Assembly: GCA_022592435.1 (NCBI GenBank)
Contig: JABYQS010000331.1
Span: 1-29,927, forward strand
Length of the DNA: 29,927 nt
Reading direction: 5' to 3'
Source of the DNA: Cerioporus squamosus
Taxonomy: Eukaryota > Basidiomycota > Agaricomycetes > Polyporales > Polyporaceae
Both the position numbers and the translations under genes were made by a program. Under the pieces are notes generated by a model. The model saw only the letters and a list, made by a program, of their open reading frames with translations, was not told the DNA's origin and did no database searches. Positions 20,867 through 29,927 of the stretch are shown here, piece by piece (the stretch's first letter is position 1; the number at the start of each line of letters is the position of its first letter).

Positions 20867-23800
20867 TCAACCGGACTTCCTTTCCACGACCTCCACAATG
20901 ACCCTCCCAACGCACTCCTTCCCATCATACACGCCCACACTATACTCGCCCACGTCCGCGCGCACCGGCACGCCCCACAGATCGACGACGCGCCTGTCCT
21001 TCCCCTTCTCCTTCGTGACGCGCGCCCCCTCCGCATTGGCGCGAATGAACTTCGGCAGCGGCCGCCCCGAGACGAGGCGAACGTCGAGCTTCTTCTGGTT
21101 GTGCACCGTACCCTCGGTGACGAGGGGCACACTGAACTTGAATCGCTCGCCCGTGCGCGCGAGCATGCGCTGAGGGGGATGGAGCGGCAGGATCGGCGAG
21201 GCGTGGACATTCGCGTGGCCCTGGTGCGACGACTCGAGCGATGAGAACGACATCGCCGACGGCGCAGAGGAAGGATCAGCTATATACGGAAGCGTCGTCA
21301 GTGATGTTCCGAGCTGGAGAATGGACGTAAGACATACCGCGAGACGCCACGAGAGAACTACGACCATCATCTCCTAGAGCACGGACGTACTCGATTCCCG
21401 CCCGAAGCTCATCCCCAGTGTCAGTTGCACCTTGCGGAGGCACCGGAGACCCACCCGTGCCCCTGAAGACCTTCGCCATCTGGCTCACCACGCGCTTCGT
21501 CTTCGCCCCCACCGGTGCAGCTCCAGAAGCAGTTTCAGGTACGGCGGGGTCAGGCGAGAAGAACGACGAGGGGAGCTTCGGAACTGGGACCCGCGTCGCG
21601 CTCGTGAACGGGACTAGTCTTGGGCGCGCCCTCTCCGCGTGAGTCTGTCCGTGGGCGTCCGTGGAGGTCTGGAAGGAATACCCGCTCACACCGCTGCGTA
21701 CGCTCGTTGCCCGGGTAGCGTGCTGGATGACCGCCTCGGCCTCGTGTGTGCGCGTAGATGATCGCGTGGAGAGCGTGTCCATCGATTGGAGGTCGGCGGC
21801 GTCAGCCAGTCGCGCCTGTGGGAGGTTCTTGATAGGCTTCGGAGGAGCGAAGTCTGCACGACGACGGGGGATGGAGCGAGCATCAGTTGACGAGGTGGGT
21901 GAGTCGACAAGGCTGGTCATGCCGCTGGGAGTGTAGTGACTAGTGGCCGTATCGTCAAACGTGCGCAGGTCGCGGACAGAGAGAAGCCCGTGAGGGTTGG
22001 TGAAGGGTAACCCGTCGATGTCAGTACGCGCCGGCGCCCCAGTCGGGTTGGCGTTGGTCATTATGAGTGTCGGCTTCCCAATGACAGGCCGTTTCGGTCC
22101 ACTGACGACCCGCCGGTACTTGTCGCTGACGATGCGAGCGGTTGCCTTGACCTTGCCCATGAACTCGGCCTTCTTCATAACTCCAGGACTGAGTGGTGAC
22201 CGGTCACGAGAGAGGTTCGAGAGCGTCCGCGTGAGGACTCGAGAAAGCGTCGCCCCAAGACCGTCGTCGTTGAGCTGCTTACTGGGCGACCGCGTCGGAG
22301 CGACGATGCCCTCGCTCCAGCCGTAGCCACGGCTCGGCATAGAAGGCTGGTGCTTCTCGCCATTGACTTCGATGCCAATCCCGTACCACTTCTTCTCTTC
22401 GTCAGTCCACGCACGACCGGCCTCTTCGCCAACGACGGCAGTATCGGGGACCTGCGAGCAGCGGCGGAGGACCGCGAAGACGATGGCGAAGAAAATGAAG
22501 CCGCAGACGACTCCGAACGTAAGCTTCAAACCAAGGATGAGCCTCTGGCGAGCGGCAGTGGACAGGCCGCCCTTGCCCTTCTTATTGTGCTGATTCTCGA
22601 AGTCGCTGGACGAGAGAGAAACGGGTAGCGTGGTATGCGAGGTAGAATGGGTGATGTGCGAATACGCCGTCAACGTGACCACGATGTGCTGATAAGATGG
22701 GTTGGCGGGTATGGTGCCCGAAAGCGTAGACGATGCCGGATCAAAGTTCAGGTAGTCGCTGACCTCGAGAGGATCGTACGCAGCGGTGAGCTCTACATCC
22801 GAAGACTTGCCCAGTCCTGTGCTGTTCGAAAAGTCTTGGATGACGTTGAAAGTGAACGCGCCGCCAGGTGACCCCAAGACTGGATCTAGTTGATCGCTCG
22901 AGAAGAATGAGGGGACGGCAGCAATGGTGACCTCGGTCTGAAGCGTTTGGTTCACCGATGAGGTCATGGTCACAGGAAGCACGCCCTTGTTGAAGTCCGA
23001 CGGAGGTTGTCCGCTGAGCGTCTTGCTCGCTGAGTCGTAACGTAGCCAGCTCTCGAGGTCTGCAGTATCGATAACCAGGGACGTGATATTCTGAGGAGAG
23101 ACTGGTTGGCCATCCATGAGCACCCCAGAAAAGTCGACCGCAGAGTTCAGTGTGAGCAAGAAGGGCTGTGCGGCGGTGACGTTGATAGTGGGCAGAGAGT
23201 TCGACGCCAAGGACAACTCATGTGCAGCCACGACGATATCAAAGGCAACAGAAGACGCAGAATATCCCTTCTGGTCGGACGCGTGCAAGACAAGCGATAC
23301 GACAAGAGGTCCGGTCAAGTTCTGCGGAGGCGGGGTAACGCCGTTGAAGGTCATCGCGCGCTCGTTGAAGTCGATCCATTTCGGGAGGTCAGAGCCATTC
23401 GTCTGGCGCGCCGCGTAGTAGAGGCTGTTCTTCGCCGAGAACGTCCCGTAGTCGAACCCGATGCTAAACGACCACTTCGGTGGGATGCGCAAAGCTGGGC
23501 GGTCCCCATGTAGAGCGGAGTTGTTCGAGATGAGAAAGACAGAAGACAAGGAGGGGTTCTTGGCGACGAACTGCTGCTCGACGGGTATGCTGAGCTCCGG
23601 ACCGGGGTACGGGGTGACGCAGAGGGTTACGGAAGACGAAGCATGGCCTGAGGAGTCACTCGCCGTAATCACAATCTCCGGATTTCCTTCATCCTCTTCT
23701 GACGGCGTTCCAGAGAGTGTCCGTGTGGTGGGGTCTAAAGACAGCCAGGTGGGCAGCGTAGAAGCGGAGTAGCTGAGAGGAGAATCGGAAACGAACGTGT

Positions 23801-23972
23801 CTGGGGAAAAGGACCAGTTGAAAGGAGAGTGTATGCGAGCAATCGGAGCCAGCTGGTCCTCGAGCGGATAAGACACCGAGACCGACGGGGGCGACGCTGC
23901 GCGCGCGAGGATGGCGGCAGCGGAGAGTGTGTAAAGAATGAGGAGCATAGTGATGGAGCGAACGGGGAACAC
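20867..23972 (-). CDS. AXL2: Axl2-type membrane protein with dystroglycan/cadherin-like repeats (2 exons)
   Basis: Exons 21338-23972 and 20867-21279 are joined across a 58-nt intron (21280-21337) with donor GTATGT, a CACTGAC branch-like site and acceptor ATATAG, giving 1015 aa. Without splicing the frame would stop at 21276 after 898 aa. Residues 1-25 form a signal peptide (a second in-frame ATG at codon 9 is also possible). Residues about 28-455 hold three to four cadherin-like repeats, recognisable by recurring LPxWLxxDPxTxTLSGTP-type signatures, with many N-x-S/T sites. One transmembrane helix spans about 478-503, followed by basic residues. The tail of about 510 residues is Ser/Thr/Arg-rich, and its end (from about 910) looks like a further degenerate cadherin-like fold (RLVSGRPLPKF, DLWGVPVRADVGEYSVG). 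In yeast, Axl2 marks bud sites and binds septins; a polarity role here is inference from architecture. Confidence 0.85.
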
Positions 23973-24648
23973 TGGGACGTCGACCAGCGACCGCGAGGGA
24001 ATATCAGCGAGGACGTCGAGACCAGCGAGCCCGGTTCGGTTTTGGTTGTTGTTGGCGGCGGCGGCGTTGTCGAGGTCGACGAGGTCGAAGTCGGGACGAA
24101 AACACGGAGGCGCCCTGGGTAGGAATCCAACATTTCAGTCAACGGTAAGCCCAGAAAACTAACAGGGTTAGTAGTGACCGTAAACATCCACTACTAGTAC
24201 AACTTGCCTGTTGAATCAGTACTTATCTACTTAGTTCATTGCTTGCTTAACGTTACTTGCGTGCTTATATCACCTACTTACCTACTTTTACTCGCTTGCT
24301 TACTGGGTTACTTATAGCTAGCGTACCTACTGATCCCAAAGTGACGAAGTTGAAAGTCTGTTCTGCCAGTGTCCAAATGTCCGATCTCGGAAGAAGGACT
24401 CTACACGGGTATGTACATTATGCCATGCGCAGTCTTGTCCGCCGCACTCATTCTGCGCACCATACGTAGCACTCAGTGGGACCGTGGCGGCCCGACGGTA
24501 ACTGGGTATCATTGATGATTGACTGAACCTCTTCGAAGTCACAAATCTTCTGGTAACAATCTGAATACGAGCGCACAGAATGCTTCGCGTAGGCAAGTCG
24601 GGTCTCACTAACACGATCCCACGTTTCCTTCACTGAGCTGCACACAAT
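23973..24648. other. AXL2-like promoter region / GST 3' flank, with short CTTA-type repeats
   Basis: About 675 nt without a supported gene. Between about 24205 and 24320 the plus strand is a loose repetition of ACTTA, CTACTTA and CTTGCTTA units, so the minus strand is rich in AAGTA/GTAAG strings. This lies 235-350 nt upstream of the AXL2-like start codon and may be 5' UTR or promoter. No tRNA is seen. Confidence 0.45.
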
Positions 24649-25522
24649 TTACTTCCTGAGGCTAGCCCGCACTTCACCCAACTTCTTAACCGAGTCCCGA
24701 GCAGAAATCTTCTCGTGCCACCTGCGACGCCAGGTATCATCAGGCAATGCGCCAGAACCGAGCGAAGGGAGCGAAGACACTCACGCCCAGAAGGTGGGGA
24801 ACTGCTTTTGCAAGTCGCCACCCTCGAAGTCCTTCAGTATAAGGCTGACCGCAGCTTGGTTCCACGGATAGAAAGAAAGGTCCGCAATGGTAAACTTGCC
24901 GCCCATCAGCCAACCGGATGGTGACTTGGCAAGCACCTCCTCTAGCACGCCGAGTACGCGCTGCGTCTCCTTCTGGTACCGCTCGATGGCACTCGGGACC
25001 TTCTCGGGGTGGTAGCGCATGAACCAGCTCGCCTGGCCAAAGTACGGGCTGCATGTGCGACGTGTCAGCCACCCATATGGGCGAGAGTAAAGGGACAGCT
25101 AGGAAGTACCCTTGGCCGGAAGCCTGGAAAAAGAGCCACTGGTTGAGGATATGTTTCTCCTTTTCGTCCGCGACCGTGAAGCGCTTCTCGGTATCGTACT
25201 TGTCGACGAGGTAGAGGAGGATGGCGTTGGACTCCCAGAGAACAAAGTCCTCGTTCTTGTGGTCGATGATCGTCGGGATGCGCCCGTTTGGGTTGTAGTC
25301 GACGTGCGGGGACCGCTTCTGCTCGTTCTTCTCGAAATTGAGGTAGATCGACTCGTAGCTGAGGCCAAGCTCCTCGAGCAAGAAGGCAACCTTCCTATCA
25401 TGAGGTACTACATCAGTGAGTGCGCCCCAGCAGAAGCCATCGGATACGATTGTGTAGACTCACCAGCCGTTGGGGCCACCGTTGGGAGCGAGATAGAGAG
25501 TGAATTGCTTTCCGTGAGACAT
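24649..25522 (-). CDS. Ure2p-class glutathione S-transferase, copy 1 (4 exons)
   Basis: Exons 25464-25522, 25110-25394, 24785-25048 and 24649-24721 (681 nt) encode 226 aa. Introns are 69, 61 and 63 nt, all GT-AG. The N-terminal thioredoxin-like domain (about residues 5-90) has the GPNGWKV motif that matches APNGFKV of yeast Ure2p, where the Asn is catalytically important. The cis-proline motif GRIPTIIDH and the glutathione-binding ESNAILLYLVDKY follow. The helical C-terminal domain has NQWLFFQASGQGPYFGQA and GGKFTIADLSFYPWN. It is cytosolic with no signal peptide. The likely role is glutathione-dependent detoxification or peroxide reduction. It lacks the long prion-like N-terminus of Ure2p, so a nitrogen-regulatory role is not implied. 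Copy 2 lies upstream in the same orientation. Confidence 0.92.
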
Positions 25523-25622
25523 GACGGTGGGGTGCGATGGCAAGGATCGGATGGGAAGGACTGAAGAAGAATGACAAGTCGATGAGCGTGCTCTGTGAGT
25601 GAGGAACTAGGGCGGATTCCCG

Positions 25623-25636
25623 GGTTAAATATGGGT
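25623..25636 (-). promoter_or_regulatory. Promoter motif of GST copy 1 (TATA-like)
   Basis: ACCCATATTTAACC lies about 101-114 nt upstream of the start at 25522. The identical 14-mer occurs at nearly the same distance before GST copy 2. Similarity between the two promoters extends upstream to a shared TAGTTGCG on the plus strand near 25672-25679. Confidence 0.5.
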
Positions 25637-25936
25637 CCGGACACGATACGAGCGTCTGGTATAACGCACGATAGTTGCGAAATAGTTGCGCGTTTTAGTG
25701 AGAGTATGGGAGCCCAGAGTCCGTCGCAGTGACTCGGTTTTCCTTCTTCGACTGCGCACGCAGTAAAAAGCAGCTTCTCAGTGACTCGACATGTTTCACG
25801 ATCAGACCCACGAGAAGGTGACGTCACTACTTCTTCTGGTTTGAACGTACTATGCAGTACAACTTGTGAGCGATTCTGTATGTAGCTTCCCATCATGCAC
25901 GAAGGGAGCCCCAGTTACGACAAACTACATCCGGCT

Positions 25937-26800
25937 TCACTTCCTGAGGCTAGCCTGCACCTCACTCAACTTCTTGGCTGAATTGCGAGAGTCTATCTTG
26001 TGGTGCCACCTGGAATGCCGAGCATCATCAGCCAAACGCACCAAACCGAACGAACCCACAAGGACACTCACGCCCAGAACGCCGGGTACTTCGTCTGAAC
26101 ATCGCCACCCTCGAAGTCCTTCAAGATGACGTTGACCGCAGCGCGGTTCCACGTGAGGAATGCGAGGTCCGCGATAGGTGAGCTTGCCGCCGACCAGCCA
26201 GCCAGAGGGCGACTTCGCGAGTACACCATCCAGTACGCTCACTACACGCTGCGTCTCCTTCTGGTACCGCTCAACGGCGCTCGGGACCTTCTCGGGGTGG
26301 TAGAACAAGAACCAGAACGCCTGGCCAAAGTACGGGCTGCACATATGGGGTGTCAGACAGGGTTCCAACGAGCGCAAGCAAAGGAACGCACCCCTGGCCG
26401 GAAGCCTGGAAGAAGAGCCACTGGTTAAGGATATGCTTCTCCTTCTCGTCCGTAACCGTGAAGCGCTTCTCGGTATCGTATTTGTCGACGAGGTAGAGGA
26501 GGATAGCGTTCGACTCCCAGAGCACGAAGTCCCCGTTCTTATGGTCGATGATCGTCGGGATGCGACCGTTCGGGTTGTAGTCGACGTGCGGGGACTGCTT
26601 CTGCTCGTTCTTCTGGAAGTCGAGGTAGATCGGCTCGTAGCTTAGGCCAAGCTCCTCGAGCAACAAGGCAACCTTCCTGACAGTGAGACGAGTTCGTCAG
26701 CGCGGGTGTGGACCGAGTTATCAGATAGGATCGCGCAAGCTTACCATCCGTTAGGGCCACCAACATGAGTGTAGAGAGTGAACTGCTTTCCGTGGGACAT
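25937..26800 (-). pseudogene. Ure2p-class glutathione S-transferase, copy 2, frameshifted
   Basis: Tandem duplicate of the downstream GST with the same four exons: 26745-26800, 26392-26676, 26072-26336 and 25937-26009. The N-terminal domain is intact (GPNGWKV, GRIPTIIDH, ESNAILLYLVDKY) and the protein starts MSHGKQFTLYTHVGG. Exon 3 is 265 nt against 264 in copy 1. An extra base at about 26176 breaks the block that should read GGKLTIADLAFLTWN. Normal splicing then misreads the second half of the C-terminal domain. Removing that base would restore alignment to the end. Retaining the last 62-nt intron would also bring exon 4 back into frame without a stop, but with an altered segment. It may be a young pseudogene, a sequencing error, or a gene with a changed C-terminus. 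Confidence 0.72.
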
Positions 26801-26898
26801 GGCTGCGTAGTGCGATTACGAGGACCGAATGCGAGGGAGCTACTTGACCACCGTGGACCGTGAGTGGGGAATGGGGAAACACTCACTCAGCGGGTGCA

Positions 26899-26912
26899 GG
26901 TTAAATATGGGT
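26899..26912 (-). promoter_or_regulatory. Promoter motif of GST copy 2 (TATA-like)
   Basis: The same ACCCATATTTAACC 14-mer as in front of GST copy 1, about 99-112 nt upstream of the start at 26800. The plus strand downstream shares the CACGAGCG...TAGTTGCG pattern to about 26952. Confidence 0.5.
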
Positions 26913-26952
26913 ATGAGACACGAGCGCCTGTCATACACGCATGGTAGTTGCG

Positions 26953-28307
26953 CTACAGGTTGAGGATGAACACATGTCAGAAAGCTTACTCAGTGTGTGT
27001 CGGCAGACACGACGTTGTGGGAAGCCTCTCGAAGCGTCTGCGGAAGATCTGTGCTCCGTCAGCATACGTAGTTCATATGATGGGTGGGAACACAACCCAA
27101 AGCACTTCTGTCGCTCTCAGGTCGTCATTTTTGTCCTACTTCCGTAGTAGCCAAGATCCCGGAAAGGCATACGTCGATTCCTAGGACGCCGGACGCGGGA
27201 ATGCGAAGATACTGGCATGGAAAAGAGACTATGCGGATGTATTGCGCTGTGAATTGACTCAGCAAGACGTCAAAAGGGCGCGCGAGGGGATAAGCGATTG
27301 ACTGCGATATTCGAATTCAGCCGCTGTTCGAACTCATAACGATCGATGCTTCATAATACCCAAGTACTCACTGAGCGTGTACATAGTCAGCTGTCGCCTC
27401 ATTTGTCAGCCAAGGTCTGGATGCGCAGTTCCATCGAATCACTGAAACCATCGATGTGTGAATTTCCTCAGCAAATCGTCGTCAGGTTGAGAACATTGGA
27501 ACCGCAAGACGCGCTTTAGTTCCGATCGCGGAGACTCAAAGGCGTGCTCGTGTCACGCACCTTCGGTACTACTCTCCAACCAGCTCCAACCACAAAGAGC
27601 GTATTTAACGTTCCCCGAACAGCCCTGCTTTCACCGCGACCAGACTTGTGAACGGGGAAGGGGAGAGGTTCGACATCCTCGCGCAAATATTCGTGATGAG
27701 TCGCGAAGCATTCGCCATAGTAGCCTAAAGCTAAAACTTAAGAGTACCCGCCGCTGCAAATACAATGACGCAGCTTATCGTTTCGTGCTTGTATGGGTGA
27801 CGGAAGAAAGGTGTCAGTGTTGCCTCCGTGGCACTGGTAGACGATCGATCTGAAGACTCGTATGGTCAGTCACTGAGTCAAATTTGTCATGAAGTCGTGT
27901 CATACCGTTGACTGCCCAGCGTCCACACGAGCAGCGTCTCTACATACCTCCAAGCTTGAAAAGGTCATTTCCGAGCACGGCCTATAGGGAAGCTGAGAGG
28001 TTGCGAGCCATATGAAACAGAGGAGGAGACGCCTGAGCAATTGCAGACCGCAAGAAGCGCTCTTTTCCTTCTGGAGGGAAATCCACCCACTTCTCGAGTT
28101 TCTTGTTAACCTTACCTGGTTGCTTCGTCGATTTACTGTCTGTGAGCAAAGTCGGAGGGCACTGGCATTGTCATTGATCTCTCCATGATGACTCGCTACG
28201 GGGACTAAGCACTCGGAGCGAGCTCGAGCTAAGGAAAGGGACAACGAACCGACAGATACGTCAGAGTCGGATACAGTTCCAGCATTGCACGACGCACCGT
28301 CAACCAT
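26953..28307. other. Long intergenic region between GST copy 2 and the XPF gene
   Basis: About 1.35 kb with only short open frames of no recognisable family. I looked for tRNA, esterase or GST exon relics and foldback structures and found none I could support. It likely holds GST upstream sequence and the XPF 3' flank. It could hide a non-coding RNA that I cannot see from sequence alone. Confidence 0.4.
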
Positions 28308-29927
28308 CTATGACACAGACGCAGACGACGACCCACGCCTCGCCTCCCCCCTATGTATGAACTCCCAGCACGCCTTGCCCGGCTCGACGCCCAATATCTC
28401 CTGCACGTCCTTCATCTCCAGCTCACACAGCTCCCTCACGCTCCGCACCCTGTTCATGACGTGCTTCACGTTCTTCGCCGTGATCCCCGGCAGCGACCGC
28501 AGCAGCTCCTCGGCCGCCGCATTCACGCCCGCGCCCGCGTCGGGGTCCTCCTCCGCGCCGACGAGCACCGCCTTCGCCGGATCGGGCTCCGCCGAGAGCG
28601 TCTTGAGGTCGTTGAAGATCTCTGCCGTCGCGTAGGGCGAGGACGACCAGATGATACGCACGCGCGGGAAGGTGAGCGTGAGCAGGACGAGCTTGGATTG
28701 GATGGACTGCGACGCCGAAGACGCAGTGTCCGAGCGCGGGTCGCCTTTCTTCTTTGAGGGGAACTTGTTGGACTTGGCGTACGACTTGACGTCTGCGACG
28801 GCCTGAGAGGAACGTCAGTTGTCGGGCTATGGAGGGATGTGAGGATGGAAGCGCACCTCGAGTGAGAAGGATTTGTGTTCCTCGAACTCGATCAGCAGGA
28901 TGGGCTGCTTGTAGTGTGCAGACATCAACTCGCACTGCGTGTACCTGCGAGTCACGGTCAATGGTATATACGGCTGGGTCGTACAGAGGTACTCACAGTC
29001 GTCCGCTGTTGAAACTGGAGATCAGATCCGGTATGCTCTTCCGCTCGACGCAAATATCAGGGGTTAGGATATAGTCTCCCACGGTCAGGGTTAACGGGAG
29101 CACCAGCAGCCCGGAAGCGTGCAGCAGCGAAGGCAACGACGAGCGGAACTCTCGCATGTCCACGACGACCTGACATGTTTCAGTCAGCCATCTTCCTTCA
29201 CACGAACTGATAAGACTTACCCGCGGAGGCTCCGTGCTCACTTCCTTCCTCCCGCCCGCTATGCGCGTGCTGATAGTCTTGATCATCGCCTCTCCCGCTG
29301 GAGTCGTGCGGTCCTCATAGATGGGCATGAGCATAGACTGCAGCATCGTCAGCTGACACGCTCGAGAACGAGAAGATGGATTTCACTAACCCCTCGCTCC
29401 TTGATCAGCCGCTCGAATGACTCCTTCTCGCGGCGGAGGCCAGTGAGGTACTTGCCCTCCTCGCAGCTAAGTTTGTACATCATGAAGTACACTCTCACGC
29501 CTAGCCCCGGGTTTGAGTTACGATATACCTGATCGCACGGTTAGCGTTCCCTTGACCTCTGACCGCAAAACAACCTACCTCTATTCGACGGATGAACTCC
29601 AGGTTAGGCTCGTACATCACGATGAACCGCGGCTTGATTTCTTGCAGCACTTGATCGTCCGAGTCGTCCGAGTACGCCCGTACAAGAACCGTCTGCTCGG
29701 GAGCCAGCAGGCCGTAGTGCGTGTCGAAATCGTCGTCCATCGTGAACAGCTGGAGGTCCGGGTCAGCGCCTGCTCGGCTGCGTCGACACCCTGGCTCGAC
29801 AAGCTGCACGACATCGTCAACGGCGAACAGACGCGAGATCTAGAGCAAAAGACGCACAACTCGGCAATGTCGTCGGCCTCTTCTTCTTGACTTACCACCT
29901 GGCCCCGGCCCCGGACGTATCCCGCCC
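28308..29927 (-). CDS. RAD1: XPF/Rad1 DNA repair endonuclease, C-terminal part (5' end outside window)
   Basis: Catalytic subunit of the XPF-ERCC1 (Rad1-Rad10; fission yeast Rad16) nuclear structure-specific endonuclease, which cuts 5' of lesions in nucleotide excision repair. The visible exons are 29896-29927 (partial), 29579-29839, 29391-29528, 29221-29337, 28997-29169, 28857-28944 and 28308-28802, about 434 residues. The ERCC4 nuclease domain starts at [13 protein letters not shown]. It has [19 protein letters not shown], containing the diagnostic ERK-x3-D metal/catalytic motif, then [24 protein letters not shown]. The last exon holds a helix-hairpin-helix pair ([19 protein letters not shown] and the following [17 protein letters not shown]), the ERCC1-binding module. 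Upstream, [14 protein letters not shown] and [18 protein letters not shown] are the C-terminal part of the helicase-like region. Introns are 49-56 nt with in-phase junctions. The copy looks functional. Confidence 0.92.

Noticed and set aside
25112..25564. Plus-strand open frame of 150 codons over GST copy 1
   Set aside because: Antisense of the GST thioredoxin-like exon; low-complexity acidic/Val-Leu content typical of a shadow frame.
28353..28757. Plus-strand Arg/Leu/His-rich open frame
   Set aside because: Antisense of the GC-rich last exon of the XPF gene.
1..29927. Search for CRISPR arrays, rRNA, prophage, toxin-antitoxin or secondary-metabolite core genes
   Set aside because: None present; the window is intron-rich eukaryotic DNA and all supported genes are esterases, GSTs, an AXL2-like protein and XPF.

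Overview
The window is eukaryotic nuclear DNA, almost certainly from a filamentous basidiomycete (an agaricomycete-type fungus). The reasons are dense genes broken by many 50-70 nt GT-AG introns, secreted fungal type-B carboxylesterases, Ure2p-class glutathione transferases and an Axl2-type cadherin-like membrane protein. I see no bacterial operon, ribosomal RNA, CRISPR array or convincing tRNA. Every gene I can support lies on the minus strand, so each gene's 5' end is at its higher coordinate.

Region 1 (about 700-20,640) is a head-to-tail tandem array of secreted carboxylesterase/lipase genes of the Candida rugosa lipase / fungal esterase family. Six copies are intact when spliced by eye: A 714-3093, B 3424-5809, D 7911-10164, E 11061-13345, F 13750-16023 and G 17279-19520. 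Each encodes about 545-555 aa with a signal peptide, a GESAG nucleophile elbow, an acid residue in a G-D-x-x-D-E-G-T motif and a late H-x-[ST]-D histidine. Copies D-G have 12 exons. A and B share one extra intron. C (about 6460-7413) is a deleted, frameshifted pseudogene, H (about 20144-20640) is a decayed 3' fragment, and a single relic exon lies at about 16658-16732. Beside that relic is a 174-bp foldback element flanked by TA, which looks like a Tc1/mariner-type MITE. The array therefore shows gene birth and death by local duplication.

Region 2 (20,867-23,972) holds one large gene of two exons. It encodes a 1015-aa single-pass membrane protein with extracellular dystroglycan-type cadherin-like repeats and a long cytoplasmic tail, resembling the yeast axial budding protein Axl2.

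Region 3 (24,649-26,800) is a tandem pair of Ure2p-class glutathione S-transferase genes with the same four-exon layout and a duplicated promoter motif. The first is intact (226 aa). The second carries a 1-nt insertion that breaks its C-terminal domain.

Region 4 (28,308-29,927) is the 3' part of an XPF/Rad1 nucleotide-excision-repair endonuclease gene. It contains the ERCC4 nuclease domain and the C-terminal helix-hairpin-helix domain, and its 5' end lies beyond the window.

The esterases likely work outside the cell on lipid, sterol or plant-wall esters, and the GSTs in intracellular detoxification or redox. The other two genes are unrelated housekeeping neighbours. I do not see a clearly new type of system. 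The most unusual material is the esterase array with its variable oxyanion-hole residue, a GC-AG intron in copy E, the MITE, and the broken GST copy. All splice junctions were read by eye without transcript data.
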